In this document: positions 16,030-27,800 of the stretch, in pieces
Position numbering within the stretch: the stretch's first letter is position 1
How the letters are laid out: the number at the start of each line of letters is the position of its first letter
Made by a program: the position numbers and the translations under genes
The notes under the pieces: model-generated
Seen by the model: the letters and a program-made list of their open reading frames with translations, nothing else
Told to the model about the DNA's origin: nothing
The model's database searches: none
NCBI RefSeq assembly: GCF_958298935.1
Contig: NC_084924.1
Span: 9,300,001-9,364,000 of the forward strand
DNA from: Phragmites australis
Lineage: Eukaryota; Streptophyta; Magnoliopsida; Poales; Poaceae
Reading direction: 5' to 3'
DNA: 64,000 nt

Positions 16030-16390
16030 ATCTCCCCCATTTTGGTAATTGATGACAATCTCACTAGATGGTTATATTTGAAAAAATTTAAAGTTCTACG
16101 TATACTTTTAATCCGAAGATGAATATATACAAAGAACAAGTTTTGGAAACATCAAACATCATAAAGATATTTGAGATTACCAAAAACTAGTTTTACTAGC
16201 ATCAAACACCATAAATATTTTGATGTTAGTAAAAACCAATATGTATATGGTAAACTCCCCTACAATCTATGCATGTGTAAATAAATCTTGAATATCATTG
16301 CATATATTGTCTATCTCAAATTTTGGGTCAGAGTTTTCTTTATACATATGAAGCAAGCATGACAAAGTATGTATTAAATCTCAACTTGCT
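16030..16390 (-). mobile_element. Copia 3' internal end with polypurine tract
   Basis: The minus-strand sequence ends in AATGGGGGAGAT directly before the LTR, a typical polypurine tract. The rest is AT-rich non-coding sequence, as found between pol and the 3' LTR in this family. It is cut at about 16390 by the LINE. Confidence 0.6.
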
Positions 16391-19188
16391 ATGGGAAAGG
16401 AGATCCTTCATTGTCTGGAGATAGCTCGGGATTTTCGGTCTCTCTCTTTGGAAGAAGAGTGGTTGCGGAAAAAATTGAAGTTACATTGTCTTGATTTGAC
16501 CTCTTTTGAGCGCACTATTGCGCGGCTGCGTTCATGAATCATTTACCTAAGGGAGGGGGATGCCAACACCTCTTTCTTTCATCAACAAGCAAGATACCGG
16601 AAAAGAAAAAATTCATTTCCAAACTCCAAGTGGTAGATCAGGTCCTGACAAGCCAAGATGAGAAGCAATATGCGATTTTTGAGCTTTATTCAGATTTTCT
16701 AGGTACAGCTGATTAGTGAAGTTCCACTCTTGATCTCTCTTTTTTCCATCAGCATCATCATGCTTTGGAATCACTTGATGAGTTGTTCTCCGAGGAGGAA
16801 GTGTGGGCAACTATCAAAGATCTCCCACAGGATAAAGCACCAGGCCTCGATTGCTTTACCGGGTGGTTCTATAAGTGTTGTTAGATGATCATTAAGGATG
16901 ATTTGTTGCAAACTTTGTTGGTTGTACATCATGGAAAGGGAGCCAAAATGGGTATGCTAAACATAGCCTTTATCACGCTTTTGCCCAAGAAAGTGGATGC
17001 TATGCAAGTTTTGATTTTCGCCCCATAAGTTTAATACATAGCTTTGCAAAATTAGTCACAAAAATCATGGCTAACAGATTGGCTCTGAGATTATCATCCA
17101 TGGTTTCAACGAACCGATGCACTTTTGTTCGTGGGTGATGTATTCATGATAGTTTTTTGCTTGTCCAGCAAACAACTAGGCATTTGTGCAAGCTGAAGGT
17201 CCCGCACATTCTCCTCAAGTTGGACATTTCTAAGGCGTTTGACTCTGTCTCTTGGTCCTTTCTCTTGGAGGTGTTGCAAAGTTTGGGTTTTAGTCGTCCT
17301 TGGTGCAACCTTTTGTGCATCCTTTTATCTTCTTCTTCCACCCAAGTTTTATTGAATGGGGAATCAGGTGAGGTGATTGTGCATCACAGGGGGCTTAGGC
17401 AGGGCAACCCTCTTTCATCGATGCTATTTATTCTTGTCATGGGTGTTCTGAACTCTTTGATCATTCAAGCTGGCCAGGATGGTCTATTACAGCCACTCCC
17501 TGTACGAGGTCTTAAACATCGGATTTCTTTGTATGCTGATGACACGGTTTTATTCATTTGACCAGTTGTTTTGGAATTGGGGCTGATCAAGGACATTCTG
17601 CAACTTTTTGGTGAGGCTTCTGGGCTCAGTACCAATTTTTTGAAATGTTCAGTGTCTCGTATTCAATGCTAAGTGGGGGATTTGGAGGTCATACAGGACT
17701 TGCTGCCGTGTGACATAAAACAGTTCCCGTATACGTACCTTGGTCTACCGTTGACGGTGAGAAAGCCTTCTAAGGTTGTTCTGCAGCCTCTCATGGACAA
17801 GGTCGCTGACCACCTTCCAGGGTGGAAGGCCTCATTGATGAACCATTCAGGGAGGCTGATCATGGTGCGGGTGGTCCTTACGGCGACACCCATTTATTTG
17901 ATGATTGCTATGGATATTCCGAAATGGGCTCTCAAGGCTATTGATAAGCGGAGAAGAAGTTTTCTTTGGAAAGATCGAGAACAAGCGAATGGTGGCAACT
18001 GTTTGGTATCTTGGCAATGGGTGTGTTGGCCTATTCAATTTGGTGGGCTGGGTATCCATGACTTGCTGACCTTCGGTTGGGCTCTTCGGATGAGATGGTT
18101 GTGGCTTTAAAAGGCGGATTCATCAAGGCCTTGGGCTAGGTTGCAAGTCCAGGTGCACCCAAATGCTAGGGCCATGTTCTCAATAGCTACTATCACTTTG
18201 GTTGGGGATGGGGGTAACACAAATTTTCGGTCGGACCGCTGGCTTCATGGTCGATCCGTGGCCGAGGTGGCTCCCCATCTTGTTGTCCTGGTACCCTGAT
18301 GAGTGATCAATCAAAGAACAATTGAGCAAGCACTGGAAAATCATTGATGGGTGGCCAACATCAAAGGAGCGCTTATTGTATAGTCAATTGAAGAATACCT
18401 GCAGCTATGGGATTTATTGGAGGATTTTGATCTCCAACAGGGAGTACAAGATCAACATGTTTGGAAATTTGCATATTCTAGAGTATACTCAAGTAAGTCA
18501 GCATACAATGCTTATTTTGTTGGCTCGATCCGGTTTGCTCCCTGAAAGCGTGTTTGGAAGACCTGGGCGCCTCTTCATTGTTGTTTCTTCGTGTGGCTGG
18601 CCATCTTGAGTCATTGTTGGATGACATACAGATTGGCTAAGAGTGGGCTTCCTCATCCAGCTGCTTGCCCTCTTTGTGATCAGGTCGGCAAAACCATCCA
18701 ACACATGATGGTTTCATGTGTGTTTTCTTGGCAAGTCTGGTGTGCTGTTCTTATTAAGGTGGTTTCATGTGCTGTAACCAATCTCACCACAGCTTGGAAC
18801 AACAACTTTCTCTTGCTGGTGGTTTCAGGCTCTGAAGATGGTAGACAAGCAGCAAAGAAAGGGCCTTAATACCCTCATCATCCTTGTTTCTTGGGAGATT
18901 TGGAAACACCGCAATGCTTGTGTTTTCAATGGAGAGGCGTCAAATATGGATGGTCTATTAAGGACAATTGCAGGTGAAGGTGCATTGTTGTGCATGGCTG
19001 GAACAAAATGTCTCCAAAATCTGTTAGCACGGTAGCCTAGGGCTGCCTCCTTGTGTTTGTTTGAGTCATTCCCGTAGTGTTTGTGGCGCGTATGTTCAAA
19101 TTTGTAATGGGTAGTTCGGTATTGTACTTTTATTTCTCTTCTTAATTGAAATGACACGCAGTTCTCCTACGCATTAGAGAAAAAAAAA
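16391..19188 (+). mobile_element. Degenerate L1-type LINE with reverse transcriptase remains
   Basis: The plus strand shows, in order: pre-RT sequence with the motif REGDANTSFF (about 16540); RT motifs such as DKAPGLD (about 16830); LLKLDISKAFDSVSW (about 17215); GLRQGNPLS (about 17390) and YADD (about 17530); then a zf-RVT segment (CPLCDQVGKTIQHM, about 18670). It ends in an A-run at 19180-19188. Many stops and frameshifts interrupt it, and the endonuclease part is missing, so it is a dead 5'-truncated copy. It sits inside the old copia remains. Confidence 0.85.
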
Positions 19189-19299
19189 GCTAGTGCGAGA
19201 CCATGTATAGTATGAGCTCCACATGATATGTGTATTTCTCATAATTTGAGTGAACTCAAATGCACTAATCCAAAAATGACTTGTGTGGTTTAAGGAGAT

Positions 19300-20612
19300 G
19301 CCAAATGCTAAATGCAACGGATTAGCAATATGAAGACAGTTCATTGATTTTTTCTGGAGTCTCCGCAAAAGTGCGGAAACTACACAGAAATCTGCGGATA
19401 CTCCGAAGATCTCAGGAAAAACTCAAGAGATGTCTATGCAATACAACGTGGATGAAATCAACGAATTACCCAACACCACTGGATGCATTCCAACCTATTT
19501 CATCAAGTACCTGCAGATGAAACTTCACAAGAAAGTAGATCGGGAAATATGCATAAATAGAGACCAAGAACTCAAGAACAACAAACAAGAAGGGAGACAC
19601 GCGATTTGTTTCCTGAAGTTCGGACACCTCCACTAGAGGTTCCTACATCTCCGCTGAGGGGCTTGGTCACCTTGAGCCAGGTCTCTCTCAACCTTTTTCC
19701 TCTTCAAGCTCGGTCACTCTTGAGCTTGGCTTACACTCTTGATTTCTTCCCTTGCGGAGGCAAAATTGAAGCCTTCACAAACTTTTTTGCGGCATACCAC
19801 AACCTTAGGTGCTCGCTGGTGACGCCTAGTCACCTAGGAGCTCTAAGCTCCAAGAGTAAAAAATGCGACGACAAACTTCTTGCTGATGAACTCGAGTGTT
19901 TAATATGGGATTTAGCTCACTTGCACTTAGTCTTTCAATTTCTCAACTAAACTCACTTTTCTTCTCAAATCTCACACTAGAATAGAGTGGAGAGAGCACA
20001 AATGGCTTTGGCTTTGAGGTATTTCGTGGAGGCACCAGCAGCAACCAAAGGAGGGGGTGAGGGGATATAAATACCTAACCCCCAAAAACTAGTTGTTACA
20101 CTTGAGAAAATACAGACTCTCCACAAAAATGTTCAAAGTCTCCGTAGTTTAACAAAACAGCCCAGGTCACCGAAGAGAAAATGCCATAAGTTTTGATTCT
20201 AGAGTTCGATTTTGACGATTTTGGACTATATGGAAAGCTTATTCAGGGGACTATAAATCCCAACTAAATTCCTGATATTAAACCCATACGAGCAAACTAG
20301 GAACTCTCCTAAACCCAATTCAAACTCTTTCACACTTTCAGCACCGGGCTCTAAAGCAAACTCTCACTTTTGGTTTGGTTAGAAACTCAGCACTGAGACA
20401 TGACAAGTTGTTCAATGTTGCATCCCTTTTAATAGTGCGACATACCTATATTCAACCTCAAAGATAAAACACATTTGAACCACTTTGAGCCTTTGAATAC
20501 CTTTAAGTACCGCTTCTTTCCTTCAAACTTTAGAGGGTTGCCAACTTTTATATCATCATCGCTCCATCTCTTCTTGATTCCTCATGTGATTGATGTGAAT
20601 CACCCGTAGCCT
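19300..20612 (-). repeat. Second, truncated LTR of the old copia family
   Basis: The sequence parallels 14065-15335 nearly block by block, including the GAACACCTCCACTAGAGG region and the CACCCGTAGC stretch at its end. It lacks about 55 bp at the inner end and about 700 bp at the outer end. Differences from the first copy are frequent, so the family is old here. Bases 19189-19299 are unassigned. Confidence 0.75.
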
Positions 20613-20616
20613 TCCA

Positions 20617-21218
20617 AGGAACTCAAGAACATCAGAGTTTATCCAGGTTCAGACCTCCCTTGGGATAATAGCCTTATGTCCTATGTATTTTCTTATGAGT
20701 TGGATGAACTTATCTAGAGTGTCCCCCTTTTACAAGCCCAGTCCTCCCCCCTTTATATAATAGGAGACGAGGTGTATCGTGTACATATAAATAGACCGTG
20801 CCAAATACAGTGGTTGCCCTAAGCCTTATGAAAACAGCTACTCCTAGGTCATCATTACAGGGGGTGGGCACGCCCGCCTGCCCTGGTCGTCCTGCCCACC
20901 TTATCCCATCCGCAAAATGCCATCACACCCACTACAAGCCCATCACACTCGCCTGGCCCACGACTTCGCCCGCCGAAAGGGTGCCTGGGGAAGGAAAGCG
21001 CATGAGTTGATGACATTAAATGCGATTTGACTGGTTAGGTAGTATCTACCTCGTGACCTGCAAGGGCTCGTTGCGGGGTTTCCATCTACGAATAGGGGAT
21101 TGGTCGTGCGAGCTCCTCCTGGTCGCGTGGGGGCATGGTTTTGATAATATCAACTACTAGCTAACAACTGACGGTGTGGGCCCTCCTGACAGGGGACCCC
21201 TTATTCTTTATACCGATA
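20617..21218 (-). repeat. Truncated gypsy LTR (same family as 42148, 45550 and 47637)
   Basis: It shares the segments GAACTCAAGAAC, GGATAATA, TCATTACAGGGGG and the terminal GGGGACCCCTTATTCTTTA with the other three copies. About 115 bp are missing at the junction with the old copia LTR. The orientation is taken from the 45550 copy, where a TATATAAA box lies on the plus strand; this copy is the reverse. Confidence 0.7.
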
Positions 21219-21426
21219 GTAGTGCCAAGCTCTATTGCGGATGGGGTGGACTAAGTGGTTCACCGTATGGTTCTGAGGTCGTTGGACACCATTTGGTTAT
21301 GGTCGGGCCTGGTCGAATCACTTGAGCCTTGTGTGAATATAAGTTTGCCCAGAGAGTGGTCGTTGATGCGGTCTGCTTTTGTGGTCACTCAGAAAACCTC
21401 ATCCCGAGTGGAGGTTTAAACGTCTA

Positions 21427-21432
21427 GAGGGA

Positions 21433-21478
<46 letters not shown>
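21427..21478. repeat. (GA)n microsatellite
   Basis: About 25 GA units with one or two interruptions lie between the gypsy LTR and the PF04195-like gene. On the plus strand they would fall in or near the gene's 5' leader. Confidence 0.95.
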
Positions 21479-21481
<3 letters not shown>

Positions 21482-21799
21482 TGTGGGGGAGATAAAAATG
21501 CGAGTGGGAGAGAATCGTGGAAGAGAGAAACATTAATTATCGCTTGACCCGAGGGAATTTCGGTTCGCCATGCACAGCGTTTCAAAATTTGAAGCAGCTG
21601 GACTTTGCGATGGTTGGGATATCGCGTTGGCACTACTAATTGGAAAGCCAAAGGTTCCCCACAAATCCTTTCGCCACCTCCCATAGCTTCCAAGCCTTTG
21701 AGCTTAGAGCTCTTCTTCTCCGTCCCCATTCTTGCACCCGCAATGGCACTGTGATCTGGCAACGAGCCAGATTTCCCTAAGTCCAAATGCAATGCGGCG

Positions 21800-23367
21800 A
21801 GGATGAAGCAAATATGCGACCACCACCAGCTCCCACACCGCATGTCCTCAGGGTACCGTGTCGGTGAGATCGTGATGTTTGTTTCCTTTTTCTTGGCTGG
21901 CCTTGTGCCGCCCTTCTCTGAATTCTTCATTGACATCATTTCCTTCTACAAGATATGTCACCTCCATCTCAACCCCAATTCTATTATCATGCTGAGAGTC
22001 TTTGCCCACATGTGCAGGAATTTCATCGGGGTTGAGCCGTGCCTCGAACTCTTCAGGTTTTTTTACATGGCCAGGTTACGGACCGGTCCAGCCATCGGAA
22101 GCTGCATGTTTCATCTCCATGATGGATTCACGGGCTCCTACCTTGATATGGGCCTCAAGCCATCGTGGTCGGGCTAGAGGGAGGATTGGTTCTACCTCAT
22201 GACAGAAGACTCCTTGGACAACATCCGTGTACCAAGAAAACTGGCACAGGTCACCGAGAACTAGGGGAGCGCCCCCACGACAACTTCAGAGCTGATGACC
22301 CTTGCCAAATGGGTTAAGCAGCTTGGAGAGGTTGGACTAACAGGATCAGACGTTATCCGTGATTTCATCAAGCGTCGGTTGTGCTCCTTGCAGAGGAGAG
22401 CGCATCCAGCATACCAGTACACCGGAGGCAACGATGACACATGAGAGAGTTCCAAATGTAACCCCACCACCGTTTCCTTCGCTCTTGTTGTTGATCGCGT
22501 GGCATCTTAAGTATTCTTACTATCCAGATCTTTCTGACGAGGCCATTGACTCGTGAGTCGAATTTCTAATGGCGGCGGCCCCTAGGAAAGATGGTCCTCT
22601 GCGTGGTTCCCATCCGCTGTGTGATCTCCCTTCTTTGGAGAGGGCTTAGGTCAGATTGATATGTTCAGCATTTTCTCAAAATTTTCACCTTCAAGCCTTC
22701 TCCTGCGTGAGGGTGTCATGGTTTGCGTCACTACAGGGTCTTCCTGAGGTCGATGTCCTGCACCTGGTGATCGATGAGGTCATTCGGGAAATCAACTCCA
22801 GTGCCCGCCCGACTCCTCCATCTCGCATCACCGCTCTGGTCAGCAGTCAATATGGTAACGGTGATGATCAAGCTGCTCGGATCCAGATATCAACCACCGA
22901 TGGAGGCCCTGTGAGCGATGCCAACTGGTAGAGGGTTGACCAACCCTGCCCCGACCAGACTGACTCTGATCAGGCCAGGGCTGACCAGACCCGCTCCGAC
23001 TAGGTCTGCATTGACCAGACTCACTCTGACCAGCATTGCCCAAACCAGGCCCGCACTGACTATACCCGCTTTGATCAAGCCTTCACTGACTAGACTCGCT
23101 TCGACCAGCGTCGTCCCAACCAGGCCGAGGGTAATCAAGCTGCTAGTGGCCAAGGCTCTACGCCTGCGAGGAAGAGAGCGATGGAGGACTTGGCTTCCAC
23201 GGAAGTGTCCAAACGCGCACATGGGACACCAGTCATCGGCAACTTCACGGGGACTAGGCTCGTGCTCACCCCTCTGCATGTGCGGTAAGTTTCCTGGTTA
23301 GGTGTAGATGCTTTGTAGTTTTCTTTCTTTTTCGACTCCATGATCTGTTATCGCTGCAGGTCCTCAA
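21800..23367 (+). pseudogene. PF04195-like 'gypsy type transposon' gene, 5' part
   Basis: The plus strand encodes a Transposase_28-like region at 21840-22260, with words such as YRVGEIVMFVSFFLAGL, HLNPNSIIML and RNFIGVEPCLELF, then a stop at 22177. Further on comes a repeated Asp-Gln-rich segment and TPARKRAMEDLASTEVSKRA. A GTAAGT...TGCAG intron lies at about 23286-23359. In-frame stops and the copia insertion at 23367/23368 make it non-functional. Such genes are found in Tat-lineage gypsy elements as an extra reading frame, often antisense to gag-pol. Its function is unknown. Confidence 0.65.
22925..23135. repeat. 15-bp minisatellite encoding Asp-Gln pentapeptides
   Basis: About 14 imperfect copies of a 15-bp unit like CTGACCAGACTCGCT lie inside the PF04195-like gene. 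In the coding frame they give repeats like DQTRS and DQARA, with a few stops. The repeat adds length to a hydrophilic linker. Confidence 0.85.
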
Positions 23368-23924
23368 TGAAGGGTTGCGGGTAGGCTACGCTAGCACAAA
23401 ATAAATTTTCTCTACCGCATTCAACCAGGAAGCCATGCGAGTAGGGGATCATGAATCGTTACCACTTGACGAGCAGTGCAGCGGAAGAAGAGTTGGAGCA
23501 GACCAATCCAACGTCGTGCGCGTCAAGTAGTCGATCGTCAACCTCGTCCCGAGCACGTCCCGAGCACCTTCCGAGTACTCGCGGGTACGTCCTGAGTACT
23601 CCCGAGCAGATCAGCACCGCAATAGTAGCAGCGCCTCCACGGTATCCACACGTACAAGGATGGAATCGCCGTGCGCCGGTGTGCTAGCACCGCGCGCCCG
23701 GCTAGGGTTTCGAAGGGAGTTCGGGAATAGGAGGCGGCTAGGGTTTCTAAAGAACACCATGCGCCTTGGCCCCTGCCTATTCTTATATAGAGCACGCTAA
23801 TGGGCCTTTAATCAACATTAAAGCCCATTATGACTCTAAACCCTAATGGTCCTTTAATCAACATTAAAGCCCATTAGCAGATCCAATTCGCAAACTCGAT
23901 CGCCTCTAGGGCATATTACCAACA
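23368..23924 (-). repeat. 3' LTR of the intact copia element
   Basis: 557 bp, identical on reading to 30249-30805. On the minus strand it starts TGTTGG and ends CTTCA. It carries a TATA box (CTATATAAGAAT, about 23779-23790), preceded by two near-identical 33-bp palindromes (23798-23830 and 23844-23876) and an AAACCCTAA motif (23838-23846). Small plus-strand frames at 23451-23687 and in the other LTR are by-products. Confidence 0.95.
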
Positions 23925-24838
23925 ATCTCCCACTTGCACTAGAGTCAGCACAAGTTTTATATTCCATCCCCTTAAGTGTGTGACCCGTTAGGTTCATGTG
24001 TAAACGGCCGCTATCCGGAAACCCTTTTCCGAATTGCAAGTCAATAGCGGTACCTAGCAGGACATATTGACTCCCGAATGCACACAAAGATCATATCGGC
24101 TGAACCTTGATATACTCATGCACCAATCCCTTTACCACACGATACCAGTCAAGCTCAAGGCGAGATTCGTGCCACCCTTGTGATAGCTCGACCATTCACT
24201 CGATCAAGTAGTGGATTCACCATGATTAACTCTTTAATCACATTGGCATGGCCATGCACTTTCCAATCCAACTACCTCGAGGGGCCCAGAGATATCTCTC
24301 CCGTTATTTAGGAGGGGTAAATTCCATCTTGATCACTCACATCCCACGACATGTTTCATAACATACCCGAAAGCAACCTTTATAACTACCCAGTTACGGA
24401 ATAGCGTTTGGAAGCCCCTAAGTGTGTTACTACACATTCTGGAATCAATGATGATCTCAGGTCAAAGGATTCTGTAGGTACACCATTTGAGATAACAACT
24501 GATGGCACATTAAAAATAACAATCCCAGCAGTATCTCAGGGTGGGTCTATCCAACATCATGTTCTCTAACATGTGTCCACATTACTGATTTGATATCTCC
24601 ATATCTATGATCCGTGAAACATGATCATCATTCAGTCAAATGTGCTAATCTATAAATCATTATTGTCCCACACAATGATATGAGATTAGGGACTATTTAG
24701 AATAACATCATAAAAACAAAGAGTTTCACAAACAAGTCACATACTTGCTGATCAATGTAAATGATAATTATTCATGGAACCAGATAACAATTATCCAAAA
24801 GTACATTAGCATAGACAGAACACATTCTCTCACATGCA

Positions 24839-27800
24839 CTAGAGTCTATCCCGCAAGTATCTAATACCCATAGAGCTCAAGTGTGCCTCATGCTTGGGCT
24901 GTGGGAGAGGCTTCGTCAACGGATCAGCAATATTCGAATCCGTGTGCACCTTGCATATCTTTACATCACCTCTATCAATAATCTCTCGAATGAGGTGATA
25001 GCGCCGAAGTATGTGCTTGGACTTCTGGTGCGACCTAGGCTCCTTGGCTTGTGCAATGGCACCACTATTGTCACAATAGAGGTCCATTGGACTGGACGCA
25101 CTAGGGACCACACCCAACTCAGAAACAAATTTTCTGATCCAAACAGCCTCTTTTGCAGCTTCCGAAGCTGCGATATACTCGGCCTCCGTTGTGGAATCAG
25201 CAACCGTTTCTTGCTTGGAACTCTTCCAACTCACCGCACCTCCATTGAGGCAGAACACAAAACCAGACTGCGATCTCGAGTCGTCCTTGTCGGTTTGGAA
25301 GCTAGCATCGGTGTAACCATTTACAACGAGCTCCTTCTCACCTCCATAGACTAGGAACATATCCTTAGTTCTTCTCATGTACTTGAGGATACTCTTTACT
25401 ATAGCCCAGTGACATTCACCTGGGTTCGATTGATATCTGCTCGTAACACTTAGAGCATAGGAGACATCTGGGCGTGTACAAAACATAGCATACATGATGG
25501 ACCCGATAGCAGAAGCATACGGGATCGCACTCATCCTCTCGAGCTCATCAGATGTCTTAGGACATTGATTCTTGCTGAGAGTGATGCCATGTGACATTGG
25601 CAAGAAACCTTTCTTGGAATCTTGCATATTGAACCGATTCAATACCTTGTCAATGTACGTGCTCTGGCTTAATCCGATTAGTCTTTTCGACCTATCTCTA
25701 TAGATCTTTATGCCCAATATGTATGCTGCCTCTCCTAAATCTTTCATTGAAAAACTCTTTTGCAATGAAGATTTGACAGCATCGAGCATTGGAATATTAT
25801 TTCCGATCAATAATATGTCATCCACATATAAGACCAGAAACACAAGTGCGCTCCCACTAGTCCTTTTGTAAACACAAGGCTCTTCTTCATTCTTGATGAA
25901 ACCAAACCCTTTGATCACTTCATCAAAACGAAGATTCCAACTCCGAGAAGCTTGCTTTAGTCCATAGATGGACTTTTGCAGCTTGCAAATCTTCCCAGCA
26001 TTTTTCGGATTGACAAAACCTTCAGGCTGTGTCATGTACACATCCTCACTTAGGTTTCCATTAAGGAAAGCCGTTTTGACATCCATTTGCCATATCTCAT
26101 AGTCGAAATATGCAGCAATTGCTAGGAGAATCCGAATAGACTTTAGCATTGCGACGGGCGAAAACGTTTCATCATAATCAACACCTTGAATTTGCCTGAA
26201 ACCTTTCGCCACCAATCGTGCCTTATAGATGTGAACATTTCCATCAACGTCTATCTTTTTCTTAAAAACCCATTTACACTCGATAGTTTTCACACCATCA
26301 GGTGGATCGACCAAGTTCCAAACTTGGTTTTCTCTCATGGATTCTAACTCGGATCTCATGGCTCCATGCCATTTTTCGGAGTCTGGTCCCACCATTGCTT
26401 CCGAGTAAGTCTTAGGTTCATCATTGTCCAACAATAATATGTCGCGCTGCCCCGTGGTTAGGAACATAAACCGCTCGGGTGCACGACTGAACCTTTCCGA
26501 CCGACGTGGGGCTGGTGTCTCGACAACAGGTTCTGCAACATCTTGCATACCGAGTTGTGGTTCAATAGGAGCTGAAACACTTTCAAGTGGTTCCCGAATT
26601 TCTTCGAGTTGCACCGTGCTCCCACTAACTCTCTTCGCGAGAAACTCTTTCTCAAGAAAGACACCATTCCGGGCGACAAACACTTTGCCTTCTTCCCGGT
26701 TATAGAAATAATATCCTTTGGTTTCCCTAGGATACCCCACAAAGAAGCATTTATCAGATTTGGGAGTGAGCTTATCAGACGACAAACGTTTTACATAAGC
26801 CTCACAACCCCATATCTTAAGGAAAGACAATCCGGGACGCTTCCCGGTCCATATCTCATATGGTGTCCTCTCTACAGCCTTAGATGGAACCCTGTTTAAC
26901 GTGAAAGCAGCAGTTTCTAGAGCGTATCCCCAGAAGGACAATGGAAGATCAGATTGGCTCATCATCGACCGGACCATGTCTAACAAAGTTCGGTTCCTCC
27001 GCTCGGACACCCCATTCCATTGTGGCGTGCCCGGTGGAGTCAATTGTGGAACGATTCCACATTGCCTTAGATGATCACCAAATTCATGGCTCAAATATTC
27101 ACCTCCACGATCTGATCGCAGAAATTTAATTGTCTTGCCTATATGATTTTGTACTTCATTCTGGAACTCCTTGAACTTTTCAAAGGATTCAGACTTGTGC
27201 CTCATTAGGTAGATGTAACCATATCTACTAAAGTCATCAGTGAAAGTAATGAAATACTGAAAACCACCTCTAGCTGTAGAACTCATCGGTCCACATACAT
27301 CTGTATGTACTAGGGCCAATAATTCATTTGTCCTCTCACTTCGACCAGTGAAAGGCGTCTTAGTCATCTTGCCAAGTAAACAAGACTCGCATGTATCAAA
27401 TGATTCGAAATCAAATGAATGTAGAAGACCATCTTTATGGAGCTTCTGCATACGCTTCTCATTTATATGACCTAATCGACAATGCCAAACAAAAGTGGGA
27501 TTCAAATCATTAAGCCGAGGCTTCTTTGTATCAATGTTATAGATAGTTATATCCTCAAGATCCAATATATATAATCCATTTATTAATGGACAATTACCAT
27601 AGAGCATACCATTCAAAAATATCGAACAACACTTGTTCTTTATTATGAATTCATAACCGTCTTCTTCCAAACATGAAGAAGAGATAATGTTTTTGCCCAA
27701 GGCAGGAATATAATAACAATTATTTAATTCCAAAACTAATCCTGAGGGTAGCGATAAGGAGTAAACGCCAACGGCCAACACAGCAACTTTTGCACCATTG

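Noticed and set aside
16391..19188. Target duplication for the large LINE
   Set aside because: The sequence after the A-run does not match the sequence before the left end, so the left border is only approximate.
23451..23795. Small frames on both strands, repeated exactly at 30332-30676
   Set aside because: They lie in the two identical LTRs of the intact copia element.
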